Numbered from the stretch's first letter, positions 8,917 to 18,585 are shown. The stretch: 33,986 nt of DNA from Pseudanabaena sp. CAN_BIN31 (GCA_026785865.1 JAJAZG010000324.1:1-33986); one strand, 5' to 3'. The notes: a model not told the origin generated them from the letters alone. Program-made: numbers and translations.

Positions 8917-8936
8917 AAATCACCTCCTACTATTAA

Positions 8937-9824
8937 TTACCATTCGTTAATGATTTTTTGCATGGTCTTTTCGGCAAGTCCCTGAACATTGGCAATTATA
9001 TCTTTAGTTGATTCAAATTTTTGTCCTGATCGCTTTAATCTTTGTTCATGAATTGGTCGGGCAAATTTGCCGCTTTTTGATTGCAATAGCTTGCGCTCTA
9101 AATCAGCAAAGTTCATCGTATTCAAATCATTGAGAACTTGCAATGTCTTAGGATTATCCTCATCAACACCCTGTTTTTTAGAGGTAGTAGATCTCCCTAT
9201 TTTAGATTTATCTATTTTCTCCACTTTACTGGGTTTCTGAGGTTCTGGCTCTGGCGCGATAGGTGATACTGTCGGTTCAACAGATTTGTGAATAGTTGCA
9301 GGGGATAGTAATTGTTTGAAATCTAGTAGATGTGCGTCTAACTGCTGCGTCATTTGATCAATAATTGCTTGAAAACCAGAGCTTATTCGTTTCTCAATCG
9401 TACGTTCAATGGTGGCGGTAAGTTTCTGTTCTAAGCGAATAGAGATCGCCTGTTCTATGTGAGCTAAATCAAATTGTGGGATAGGCGGTGGTGTAATGCT
9501 TTCAACGATCGCAGGGACAGATAGCGATCGCAAAAATTGGTATTGTGCGAGAATAGTTGACTCTAAATTAGGTGGAACCACATAAGCCCGAATCGCCGTA
9601 AATTGATCGTCTATTTCTTGCGCTTTCATCGCTGCATAATATTCAAAATTCCCTTCCAAAATCTGAAATGAAATTGGTGAGATTTTGCGTAATAGAATTG
9701 GGCGAACTGTGTCGCCAGCTTGCAGAAATAAATTAGCAAGTTGCTCAATTTGACTTGGTTGGAATTGAGATAATTCTGGTGGTGTGATCGTATCAAGATC
9801 AATCGAAGATGTTAATAAACTCAT
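8937..9824 (-). CDS. ParB-like N-terminal domain protein (degenerate)
   Basis: VRPILLRKISPISFQILEGNFEYYAAMKAQEIDDQFTAIRAYVV resembles a ParB/Spo0J N-terminal domain; ATGA overlap with the ParA-like gene upstream. Confidence 0.65.
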   Translation of the reverse strand: MSLLTSSIDLDTITPPELSQFQPSQIEQLANLFLQAGDTVRPILLRKISPISFQILEGNFEYYAAMKAQEIDDQFTAIRAYVVPPNLESTILAQYQFLRSLSVPAIVESITPPPIPQFDLAHIEQAISIRLEQKLTATIERTIEKRISSGFQAIIDQMTQQLDAHLLDFKQLLSPATIHKSVEPTVSPIAPEPEPQKPSKVEKIDKSKIGRSTTSKKQGVDEDNPKTLQVLNDLNTMNFADLERKLLQSKSGKFARPIHEQRLKRSGQKFESTKDIIANVQGLAEKTMQKIINEW

Positions 9825-11218
9825 GAACGTAATCCTATTTTTTCAAGAATTTCATTAGCTAATTCTTCAAACTCGGCGGCTGACATCGAATCAGGCTTGA
9901 AGTCAAAGATTGACTTAGGATCGGGAATTTGCCGATCGCCTTCCATCACAAAATTATCGATCGCCCGTGACAAATCTTCGCGCTGAAAAATTCGAGTTTC
10001 TAATACTGGAAACCCATAACGATCTTGTACTACCTTCTCTTGTTTAGGTAGAGTTGCCTTAATGTAATTTGCATTAGTCAAGATTTTGGAAGGCAAAACT
10101 CCAAGAATATTGATCGGCGATCGGCTAATGAAACCACGAAATTCATCAATTTCTTCAATGAAATTTTTGACGTTGCGTAAACCCTCATTGGCAAAAGGCT
10201 TAAGGTCAGAGGGAATGATTAAATAATCACAGGCAATCAGCGCGATTTTGGCATATAGATTGAGGGATGGTGGCGTATCAATTAAAACCAGATCATAATT
10301 ATCTTTTACGAGTTCTAACTTCTTGACTAGCTGAAGTTTAGAACTTTCTTTGTCAATCAAGTTTGCTTCTTGCCAAATCAGATTGATATGAGCAGGAATA
10401 ACATCTACTTCAGGATAAGTAAAACTTCCTTTTAAAGCAATCTCAGGAATATAATTAGATTTGGGATAGAAGACGACATTATAGATATTGCTATCTTTGA
10501 GCGTGTCGTCTTCTTCGGTATCAAACTTCATTAGCCCTGCCGCATAGGTGGTATTTGCTTGACTATCGAGATCGATAATCAAAACCTTTAAACCCTTACG
10601 ACTCATTGCGGCAGCAAGATTAATTGTCGTTGTCGTTTTACCGACACCGCCTTTGTTGTGATAGATGGCGATCGTTTTCATGATTTTAGATGCTGGAGTT
10701 AGGAGCGATATACTTTTAGAAGCTGGATCGATGACATCAACCTGAATAGGAAGATTAATCAAAGGGATAGATTTATTTGTTTCAAGCCCCGCTAATTTAG
10801 CTCTGCCAATAATATCGCTAATTTTCTCGATTTTGTCAGTAATTTCTGAACCTTGACATTGAAAGGTCAGATCTAGGCGATCGCCCATCAGTTCATAAAT
10901 CCGAAAATCCTTGCCATTGGTCAAAACTCCATACATAACTTGCAGCTTGGTTAAATAACGAGTCAGCCGCCGCACATGAAAATTGAGATTTTGGTTAGGA
11001 TGTTTCGCCTCGATCACCACACAAGTTTTCGGTGCCGAATCTCTATTGCTCGAAAAAATTGGGCTAGTCAGGGCTAAGAAATCTAAACGAATGCTACCAA
11101 AGGCAACTTCTTGATGCCATTTGCTCGCGTCGTAACCAAGCGTAGGCAGGAGATACTGCACAATTAATTTACTTTCAACTTCGCTCTCATTACGGCAAAG
11201 CTTAGGATCGAATTTCAT
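9821..11218 (-). CDS. ParA-family ATPase with N-terminal HSDR_N-type PD-(D/E)XK nuclease domain
   Basis: N-term ESEVESKLIVQYLLPTLGY...IRLDFLAL...CVVIEAKHPNQ...YGVLTNGKDFRIYEL (HSDR_N); C-term IYHNKGGVGKTTTTINLAAAMSRKGLKVLIIDLDSQANTT and DLVLIDTPPSLN (ParA). Confidence 0.88.
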   Translation of the reverse strand: MKFDPKLCRNESEVESKLIVQYLLPTLGYDASKWHQEVAFGSIRLDFLALTSPIFSSNRDSAPKTCVVIEAKHPNQNLNFHVRRLTRYLTKLQVMYGVLTNGKDFRIYELMGDRLDLTFQCQGSEITDKIEKISDIIGRAKLAGLETNKSIPLINLPIQVDVIDPASKSISLLTPASKIMKTIAIYHNKGGVGKTTTTINLAAAMSRKGLKVLIIDLDSQANTTYAAGLMKFDTEEDDTLKDSNIYNVVFYPKSNYIPEIALKGSFTYPEVDVIPAHINLIWQEANLIDKESSKLQLVKKLELVKDNYDLVLIDTPPSLNLYAKIALIACDYLIIPSDLKPFANEGLRNVKNFIEEIDEFRGFISRSPINILGVLPSKILTNANYIKATLPKQEKVVQDRYGFPVLETRIFQREDLSRAIDNFVMEGDRQIPDPKSIFDFKPDSMSAAEFEELANEILEKIGLRS

Positions 11219-11274
11219 TACTACTGCATCTAATCTTCATTACATTCTAAGACTAAATGAAGCCAATTTCTAGA

Positions 11275-11330
11275 AAAAACAAAACATAAAAGGCTGTGGC
11301 GATCGCCGCAGCCTTTTATGTTTTGTTTTT
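11275..11330. terminator. Terminator hairpin at the coaX 3' end, with 22-bp arms
   Basis: AAAAACAAAACATAAAAGGCTG (11275-11296) ... CAGCCTTTTATGTTTTGTTTTT (11309-11330), inner HIP1-like palindrome GGCGATCGCC; contains the coaX stop codon. Confidence 0.8.
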
Positions 11331-12044
11331 AAAGCAACAAGCCCATATCCCCAAAAAAATTAAATATTGATCGAGTTGATGGATCGCATTAATCCCCAAT
11401 CCCCACGCTCTTAGCCGATCGCCATCACCGCCCGTCAAAATCACCTGACTATCAGGAAACTGCGATCGCCAATCATTTATATAAGATTGCAAACCCGCTA
11501 AAAGTAGATGCGCGACTCCGCCCTGAATGGCGCTAACCGTATCATTCGCCCATCGCGTTGGCAAAGTTTCAGGAATTGGCAGATCTGGTAAAGCCGCCGT
11601 ATTTTGATGTAAACAAGCAAACTGCGATCGCAAACCTGCCACGATCGCGCCACCAACTAAACTTTTATTCGCGTCAATGCCTGTCAAAGTTAGCGCCGTC
11701 CCCGCATCAATCACTAATACTGGATAGCCATAGATTTCTCCTGCACCAAATGCTGCCAAAGCGCGATCGACTCCCAGCGTGGCATACAAGCCTTGTAATG
11801 GCACATCGGGCGTTGTGATGATTTGAGTTTGCGTGAGACTATGCCAATAGGTGACGATATGGGGAACGACTGAGGCGATCGCAATCCGCTCAAAATGTCT
11901 CGAGGCAAGTTTTGTTTCTAAAATTTGCAGTTGCTCGTGCGTATATGCATATTCCTCAAGTATTTGGCGATCGCGCCCAAAAATAACTGCTTTAATTCTG
12001 GTATTGCCGATCGCGATCGCTAGTTGTGCTTGAGACTCGCTCAT
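11316..12044 (-). CDS. coaX: Type III pantothenate kinase
   Basis: IGNTRIKAVIFG, GVDRALAAFGA, VLVIDAGTALTLTGID, GGAIVAGLRSQ: CoaX signature motifs. Confidence 0.9.
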   Translation of the reverse strand: MSESQAQLAIAIGNTRIKAVIFGRDRQILEEYAYTHEQLQILETKLASRHFERIAIASVVPHIVTYWHSLTQTQIITTPDVPLQGLYATLGVDRALAAFGAGEIYGYPVLVIDAGTALTLTGIDANKSLVGGAIVAGLRSQFACLHQNTAALPDLPIPETLPTRWANDTVSAIQGGVAHLLLAGLQSYINDWRSQFPDSQVILTGGDGDRLRAWGLGINAIHQLDQYLIFLGIWACCFKNKT

Positions 12045-12151
12045 AGTAAGCTCTTTTTTGAAAAATGCTATATCAGATTAGAATAGGACGAGCGATCGAG
12101 AAATAATCTTAGATTATCGCTATCTCCGCCTATTTTTAAAACTTCTTAACA

Positions 12152-13036
12152 ATGGACTTCGAGCCAGCTTACAGCCGCTATCCCCTTGCCACGGTCAACC
12201 AACGACTCGGAGCGCTGATCATTGATTTATTGAGTTGTTGGTTTATATCAGAGTTGATCGAATCTCTGCTATCCCTTGACCGATCTAATCCTCTGCGCTT
12301 CGTCATATTTATGGTGACGTGGTTTATATTTCGGATATTTACCGCCGCACGCGGACAGGGACAGAGCTTCGGCAGGTGGCTAATGAGTATTCGCGTCATT
12401 GATGCTGAATATGGTAAAACTGCTGGATTTGCAGCTTTCTTTAAACGCGAGATTTTTGTATTCGTTTGCTCTTTGTTTTTGATTGAAACGATTACATCGA
12501 CGCTGATTGTGTTTGCATGGATTCCTTTTGCTGCTGATGCTGCTTTTGCGATCGTGGATAACGAAAAACGTCAAGCCTTTCACGATCGCATTAGTGGCAC
12601 AATCTCCATCCAAAGCCGTAAAGGATTTGCGATCGATCAAAAATTAGGCAAGCTTTTTAATCAAGCAGGGCAGCAAGCCACCAAGCTCTATCAAAGTCGG
12701 CAAGAGCAAGCTCCCGATGAATATGGCGCTCCACGTTCCAAACCCAAGCGCCGACCTCGTACAAAATCTCGACCACCTCAAGATTTCGACCGTGATGACG
12801 ATCGCAATTACGCCAGCCCCTATGCAGATCCTTACGCCGAACCCTTAGAAGATCTCTACAATTCAAATACTTCTAAGAGCGCTTACAAAGGTGATGTTAA
12901 CAACTTTGATAATTGGAACAAAGATGATGACCGTGATGATTATGGCGATCGCCCAAATCAAGATTTAGATCAAGAGCCATATCAAGATGAACCACCCGTT
13001 GGGCGATCGTCGGGTCGTCGTCCAAGGCGCAGATAA
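12152..13036 (+). CDS. RDD family membrane protein with charged C-terminal tail
   Basis: YPLATVNQRLGALIIDLLSCWF...GQSFGRWLMSIRVIDAEYG...FHDRISGT (RDD), then a Pro/Arg/Asp-rich tail. Confidence 0.85.
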   Translation: MDFEPAYSRYPLATVNQRLGALIIDLLSCWFISELIESLLSLDRSNPLRFVIFMVTWFIFRIFTAARGQGQSFGRWLMSIRVIDAEYGKTAGFAAFFKREIFVFVCSLFLIETITSTLIVFAWIPFAADAAFAIVDNEKRQAFHDRISGTISIQSRKGFAIDQKLGKLFNQAGQQATKLYQSRQEQAPDEYGAPRSKPKRRPRTKSRPPQDFDRDDDRNYASPYADPYAEPLEDLYNSNTSKSAYKGDVNNFDNWNKDDDRDDYGDRPNQDLDQEPYQDEPPVGRSSGRRPRRR

Positions 13037-13069
13037 AAAAAGCTTGTAGCGTGTGCTACAAGCTTTTTT
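13035..13069. terminator. Bidirectional terminator hairpin (convergent genes)
   Basis: AAAAAAGCTTGTAGC GTGT GCTACAAGCTTTTTT. Confidence 0.88.
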
Positions 13070-13076
13070 GTATAGC

Positions 13077-14972
13077 TTAAGATTCTCCTTGTCGATAACG
13101 ATTAATCAAATTTGGCAAATGGTCAAATCCATCTACACCAATTAGAGCGATTAAACGCGATCGCTGTTGTTGCAATAGATTCGTGAATCCCTCCGCGCCT
13201 AATTTACCTTGCAAAATTACCACCAAAGCCGCCGACTGTTGCCATAATTTACTATGACGCTGTTCTAGTAGATACATTCCCAAACAGGCGTGATAGGTTG
13301 CCATTTCTAATTGATTAAGTTGATAGAATGCTTCACCGAGATAGGCATGACTGAGCGCTTGTAAATCGCGATCGCCGATTTGTTGCGTTATTGCTAAGCC
13401 TCTCTCTAAAGCGATTTGCGCTTGACTTGGTTGCTCGATCGCCACATAAGCCGTCCCCAGACCGACCCAACAGAGCGCTTGATTTTGGAAATCATTCAGC
13501 TTCTCAGATAGCTTCTGTCCGCGTTCCAAATGAGCGATCGGAATTTCTAATTCTTCAGGTGTAATCGATTCCTGTTGTCGGGCGATCATCACCTCGCTGT
13601 AGCCCAAATTTGCCAGCGCATTCGCTTCCCCTTGTCGATCGCCACCTTGTCGCGCCAGAATCAATGCTCTCTGGGCTTGCGATTCACTGGTGCTAAAATC
13701 TTTTTGAATGAGACTAATCCGACTGAGATGATTGAGATTGGCAATTTCGCAGCGTTGATCGCCGACTTCACGGGCAAGATTTAGAGCTTCTTGATGCAGG
13801 GCGATCGCCTCTTGGTGATATCCCATCCAAGCTTTAGAATAGCCTAAAACTGTGAGGATTCGCGCCTTTTCGCCTGTGTTCTCAGCTTCCTTGAGCGGTT
13901 GATCGAGGTAGCTAATTGTTTCTCGAAAACTCTCACCTGAAAAGGAGGCAAATACACCACCATAAAGCGGAAAGTTTTCGCGCTGGGCAAAGGTTCGCAA
14001 GGTTTGTAAACTAATCCGAAAACAAATTTTTGCTAGAGATTGGCGATCGCGTTCTGATAATTGCGGCGCATTTTGGAAGCCACTACTAAGTTCACCCCAG
14101 ATCATCGCAAAGGCGACAAAGGTAGTCCCCGTCATATGTAGCCCTGCTTTTGCGTCATAGAGCTGTTGATCGAACCAGCGCACTAATCCATTTTGTAAAT
14201 ATCTCAATAGAATCGACAGTTCCACCCAAGCACTAATATCGATGCGACCTTGTGATTGCGCGATCGCTGCTGCTGATTGGTTGCTCGCCTGTGCTGCAAA
14301 TAGATCGCGAGGTAAGGGACTGGTCATCTGTTGCGCCCAACTATGCCATGGGCCAGTCACCTTAGAGCGTTCAAATCCCACTTGTCGCTGTGATGCGTAT
14401 AGCCAACTAACGAGGGAACCTTCCAAAATGTCGAAATCTGCTAAGCCGCGAGTGAGTCCGATCGCAAACTGACGCAGTATAAAAGCTTCCGAATCATCGG
14501 CTAAAGTCTCGGCTGATTTCTGCAATAATTCAGCTAGTAATTGAAGATGTTGGCGCTCAAAAACGGGCGAATGATTGGGGTCGAGAACTTGGGTTAAAGT
14601 CGCAAAACGCTCTTGAGGTTCGGCATTAAGAATAGTCTGCAATCCTCTATTACATGTATCTTGAAGTTGATAGTTTTTTTGCCACTGTTCCCATGCATCA
14701 TTGAGAATCTTCATGGCGCGGAGTTTCTGACTCGCTTTCGCCTGTTTCATTTCATCAGTTTGCGCCGCAAAATTTGCTTGCAGTAGTTGAGAATGTTCTT
14801 CCAAAGCCCGTTCAAATATCTCCCCTGTCCCCGTCTCTAAACTCTCACTGAGAATGCGATAGACATGTTCTTTTGATAGCAATTTGCCATTTTCGATATT
14901 GATAATGAGGCGATCAACAAAAATATTGTAGCGATCGCGAGTTGAGAGTGGTTTGCTGGCAGGATCTGACAT
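13077..14972 (-). CDS. Tetratricopeptide (TPR) repeat protein
   Basis: Repeated TPR-like units: ARILTVLGYSKAWMGYHQEAIALHQEALNLAREVGD, ANALANLGYSEVMIARQQESI, LCWVGLGTAYVAIEQPSQAQIALERGLAITQQIGD. Confidence 0.85.
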   Translation of the reverse strand: MSDPASKPLSTRDRYNIFVDRLIINIENGKLLSKEHVYRILSESLETGTGEIFERALEEHSQLLQANFAAQTDEMKQAKASQKLRAMKILNDAWEQWQKNYQLQDTCNRGLQTILNAEPQERFATLTQVLDPNHSPVFERQHLQLLAELLQKSAETLADDSEAFILRQFAIGLTRGLADFDILEGSLVSWLYASQRQVGFERSKVTGPWHSWAQQMTSPLPRDLFAAQASNQSAAAIAQSQGRIDISAWVELSILLRYLQNGLVRWFDQQLYDAKAGLHMTGTTFVAFAMIWGELSSGFQNAPQLSERDRQSLAKICFRISLQTLRTFAQRENFPLYGGVFASFSGESFRETISYLDQPLKEAENTGEKARILTVLGYSKAWMGYHQEAIALHQEALNLAREVGDQRCEIANLNHLSRISLIQKDFSTSESQAQRALILARQGGDRQGEANALANLGYSEVMIARQQESITPEELEIPIAHLERGQKLSEKLNDFQNQALCWVGLGTAYVAIEQPSQAQIALERGLAITQQIGDRDLQALSHAYLGEAFYQLNQLEMATYHACLGMYLLEQRHSKLWQQSAALVVILQGKLGAEGFTNLLQQQRSRLIALIGVDGFDHLPNLINRYRQGES

Positions 14973-15091
14973 ATCGGTTTATGGGGTGGACATCTAAATG
15001 TATTGTATGGTTTTGCCAAGTCAGAATTAAATATGATAATTAGAATATTCTTATAAGCTACACTCATTTTACGATATCAGAAATATCTCAG

Positions 15092-15607
15092 CTATAAGCT
15101 ATTTTGGTAAACTACTCGCGCATCTAGACCAAGCCCCGATCGCATAATCACTTTTAAAACTTCGGCGCGATCGCGATCGGGATAGCCTTGAACCATGATG
15201 ATATTGCCGAAACGCGAAGGAATGATTTTTGCTGATAGAACGGCACTTCGCACTTGATTAAGAACTTGCTGATCTGAAGATGGAATTACGACCAAATAGG
15301 GAACCGTATCGATCGCTGCTGGTGGAACTAAAGCGGCTAGTTGGAGATTGGAAGGAATTGGGATCGCTTGGGCTGTAGGTATGATTGTGGGCGCGGTGGG
15401 AGTTGCAGGAATTATTTGTGGTGGTGGACCGCTAGGGATAAATTGCGATCGCGGTGGTGTAAAAGGCTGTGGTGGAATGACGAAAATCGGATCGCGATCA
15501 ATTAAAACTTCGTTTGGGTTTAATGGCTCGGCAAACATTGATGGCGCGATCGCCAAAACGATCATGCTTGTGGCGATCGCGCTGAAAAAACTAGGCTTAC
15601 ATCGCAT
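15092..15607 (-). CDS. Secreted proline-rich hypothetical protein (SPOR-like C-terminus)
   Basis: Signal-peptide-like start MRCKPSFFSAIATSMIVLAIAPSMFA; C-term PYLVVIPSSDQQVLNQVRSAVLSAKIIPSRFGNIIMVQGYPDRDRAEVLKVIM. Confidence 0.7.
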   Translation of the reverse strand: MRCKPSFFSAIATSMIVLAIAPSMFAEPLNPNEVLIDRDPIFVIPPQPFTPPRSQFIPSGPPPQIIPATPTAPTIIPTAQAIPIPSNLQLAALVPPAAIDTVPYLVVIPSSDQQVLNQVRSAVLSAKIIPSRFGNIIMVQGYPDRDRAEVLKVIMRSGLGLDARVVYQNSL

Positions 15608-15681
15608 ACTGGAATTCCTCTTAACCAACAGAAAAACAAATAAAGAGTAAATAAAAAAGGCGCAAACCGCCCTTTTTATCC

Positions 15682-16713
15682 CTACACGAAGATCAGCGAT
15701 CGCGTACCTGCGATCACTTCACCAATGCGATCGCTCACAAAACCTTGCGATTGAAAATAGGCGATCGCCTGATCTGCTTTTGCGGAATCGACAACTACTG
15801 CCATGCCAATCCCCATATTAAAAGTATTGAACATATCGAGTTCAGGAACTTCACCTTCAGCCGCTAGCCACTGAAACATGGCAGGAATCTGCCAACTATT
15901 GCGAACAATCTGCACCGCTTGACCATCACCGAGGCAACGGGGCAAATTTTCAGGTAAGCCGCCGCCTGTAATATGGGCGAGTCCATGAATGCCTAGATTT
16001 GCCTTGAGCGCTGCCAAAACTGGCTTTACATAAATCTGGGTCGGTGTGAGAAATACTTCGGCTAAGGTCAAATCTTTAGTTTCTGGCGAAATTTTTAACT
16101 TTTCACCCCAGCCATAACTTTTGGTTTCAATAATTTTGCGAACAAGGCTGTAGCCATTGCTATGAATACCTGAACTGGCTAAACCAATCACGACATCGCC
16201 AACGTTTACTTGTGTACCATTGAGCATTTCTGACTTTTCGGCGATCGCCACACAAAAGCCCGCCGCGTCATATTCGCCGACACCGTAAAACCCTGGCATT
16301 TCCGCCGTTTCACCACCAAGCAATGCACAACCTGCCATCTGACAACCATCAGCGATACCCTTGACGACTTCCGCAAGTTGATCGGGTTCGAGCTTACCTG
16401 TCGCTAAATAATCCAAGAAAAATAATGGCTCTGCGCCAGAGGTCAGCACATCATTTACACACATCGCCACGAGATCGATGCCGATCGTGTCATGTTTATT
16501 TGCTGCTTGAGCAATTTTTAGCTTCGTGCCAACGCCGTCTGTGCCTGAAACGAGAACGGGTTGCCGATAACCTGTAGGTAATTCAAAACAGCCACCAAAG
16601 CCACCGAGATCACCCAGTACGCCTAGACGATGGGTTCTCGCCACCGAATCGCGAATTTTTTCAACGAAGGTACGACCTGCTTCGATGTCTACACCCGCTT
16701 GACGATAATCCAA
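15682..16713 (-). CDS. purM: Phosphoribosylformylglycinamidine cyclo-ligase; start moved to a likely TTG at 16713
   Basis: [28 protein letters not shown]..., [60 protein letters not shown] lies just upstream of the TTG; the longer ORF start is inside a hairpin. Confidence 0.92.
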   Translation of the reverse strand: MDYRQAGVDIEAGRTFVEKIRDSVARTHRLGVLGDLGGFGGCFELPTGYRQPVLVSGTDGVGTKLKIAQAANKHDTIGIDLVAMCVNDVLTSGAEPLFFLDYLATGKLEPDQLAEVVKGIADGCQMAGCALLGGETAEMPGFYGVGEYDAAGFCVAIAEKSEMLNGTQVNVGDVVIGLASSGIHSNGYSLVRKIIETKSYGWGEKLKISPETKDLTLAEVFLTPTQIYVKPVLAALKANLGIHGLAHITGGGLPENLPRCLGDGQAVQIVRNSWQIPAMFQWLAAEGEVPELDMFNTFNMGIGMAVVVDSAKADQAIAYFQSQGFVSDRIGEVIAGTRSLIFV

Positions 16714-16739
16714 AACCTCTAACTCCCAATTTGATCGCT

Positions 16740-16772
16740 TTCTGAGAGGATTGCTTCGCAATCCTCTCAGAA
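16740..16772. terminator. Intergenic proC-purM hairpin
   Basis: Perfect 15-bp stem TTCTGAGAGGATTGC TTC GCAATCCTCTCAGAA. Confidence 0.75.
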
Positions 16773-16778
16773 TATTTA

Positions 16779-17573
16779 TTACTTGCCCAACTCGTCAGCA
16801 CGACGAGTTGCCGCAAGCACGGCTTCTATCATAGCGGAACGGAAGCCCGCTTTTTCTAACTGGGCGATCGCCGCAATAGTTGTTCCCGCAGGACTGGTGA
16901 CTTGATCCTTTAACTGAGCAGGATGTAGCTTAGTTTCGCTCAATAATTGCGCTGTTCCTAAGACGGTTTGCGTGGCTAATTGCATGGCGATCGCCCTTGG
17001 CAACCCTGCCGCCACACCACCATCTGCCATCGCCTCCACCATGAGCGCAACGTAAGCGGGCCCAGAACCCGATAGTCCAGTCACGGCATTCATTAGCGAT
17101 TCAGCAACTTCGACAACCGTACCGATCGCCTCAAAAATTTTTCGCACAGACTCAAGCTGAGTTGTGGTTACTGATGCATTAGGGGCGATCGCGGTCACCC
17201 CTGCACCCACTTGCGCTGGTGTATTTGGCATGGCTCGGACAATTGATTTAGAGGGAAACATCACCTCTAATTGCGCCAAAGTCACACCAGCCAAAATCGA
17301 CACAATACAGTCCGCAGGTGCATTTGCTAGCCCGATCGCGGCTGCATTTAGTGATTGCGGCTTAACTGCCAATAGCATAATCTCGGCATCAGCAGCTACC
17401 AAATTATTTGGCGTAACTTGTACGCCATACTGTTTCGCCAAGATGTCGCGACGTTCTTGGCTGGGATCGCTCACGCAGACATCGGATGGCAGATACATAT
17501 GACTAGCGATTAGGCGAGACAGAATTGCCTCACCCATTACACCGCCACCGATAATACTGAGATGAGCTTTCAA
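16779..17573 (-). CDS. proC: Pyrroline-5-carboxylate reductase
   Basis: [75 protein letters not shown]. Confidence 0.95.
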   Translation of the reverse strand: MKAHLSIIGGGVMGEAILSRLIASHMYLPSDVCVSDPSQERRDILAKQYGVQVTPNNLVAADAEIMLLAVKPQSLNAAAIGLANAPADCIVSILAGVTLAQLEVMFPSKSIVRAMPNTPAQVGAGVTAIAPNASVTTTQLESVRKIFEAIGTVVEVAESLMNAVTGLSGSGPAYVALMVEAMADGGVAAGLPRAIAMQLATQTVLGTAQLLSETKLHPAQLKDQVTSPAGTTIAAIAQLEKAGFRSAMIEAVLAATRRADELGK

Positions 17574-17601
17574 GGATTTATTAAACTACTAAAGTTGCGC
17601 A

Positions 17602-18192
17602 TTATTGTGCGAAACGGTTAACGGGTGCTTCGGCTGCCCATGCTGGCGCAGGTGAAGCAGTTTGACGTGCTACGCGAGGTTGAGGCATAGGAGCATCGTT
17701 TAATACAGAAGACTGTGAGCTAACTTGAACACAGGAAGGTGCAAACAAGAAGATGCTGTCGCCAATGCGTTCTTGATGTCCATCGAGGGCATAAGTACCA
17801 CCAGCCACGAAGTCAACGGCACGCTGAGCTTGGTCGGGATCCATCATCGTCAGGTTCAGCACAATTGATTTGCGCTCACGCAATGCTTGGATTGCTTGGG
17901 GCATTTCTTCAAAGCTGCGAGGTTCCATCACCATGACTTGGGACAAACCATTTGCGGCGTTGGGCATACCGATTACATTACTCATGTTGTCAGAGGTTGC
18001 TCTCAATGCTGTAGGGCGTTCACGAGTGCGGCGAGCTGGTGGCTCTTCTGGTTCTGGAGCGATCGCGCCATTATCTTCTTGATAAATGTCTTGATATTCA
18101 CGACTAGCAGCCGTCGCTTCATCATACTCATATTCGTATTCTTGAGTTTCAGACAAACCAACAAAATCCTTGAGCTTTGTAAAAATTCCCAT
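17602..18192 (-). CDS. sepF: Cell division protein SepF
   Basis: [15 protein letters not shown]..., [65 protein letters not shown]. Confidence 0.95.
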   Translation of the reverse strand: MGIFTKLKDFVGLSETQEYEYEYDEATAASREYQDIYQEDNGAIAPEPEEPPARRTRERPTALRATSDNMSNVIGMPNAANGLSQVMVMEPRSFEEMPQAIQALRERKSIVLNLTMMDPDQAQRAVDFVAGGTYALDGHQERIGDSIFLFAPSCVQVSSQSSVLNDAPMPQPRVARQTASPAPAWAAEAPVNRFAQ

Positions 18193-18411
18193 CGTAATTA
18201 ACTCCTAGTGTTTGCTCCTCAGTTTTTGCTTTGATGCCACAACATCATACTTCTAGACTAGATGAGGAGTTCAATCTAATAAAGCAGTCTTTTAGGGCAA
18301 AGACTTACTTTGTCTAGTCGCGTTTAATTGCCTTTACTGCCTAAAACAGTATTGACAAATATTTATCCGCAGACTGTAACCGATAACAGGTAAAAAAGCT
18401 AGATAGGGTTG

Positions 18412-18585
18412 TTAAGTTTTTTTAATACGACAAAAAACGACCTTTATTTGCTCAAGCTTCACAAGCCATATGGCTTGTAAGCTCTTTGATTTGTTCACAG
18501 CATCAATTCTGTAATTCAATTCTGCTAATAACTGAGAGAGTACAGATACAGATAGCAAATCATCTTCGACCAGTAAGATTTTCAA
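18412..18585 (-). pseudogene. Truncated response-regulator receiver (REC) remnant
   Basis: Manual translation from TTG at 18585: LKILLVEDDLLSVSVLSQLLAELNYRIDAVNKSKSLQAIWLVKLEQIKVVFCRIKKT*; REC N-terminus (KILLVEDD) then loss of homology and a stop. Absent from the ORF track (under 60 aa, no ATG). Confidence 0.75.

Noticed and set aside
15650-15678. Terminator after purM (ggcg...cgcc with T-run)
   Set aside because: Short 4-5-bp GC stem with a bulge; plausible but weaker than the other hairpins, so not listed as a feature.
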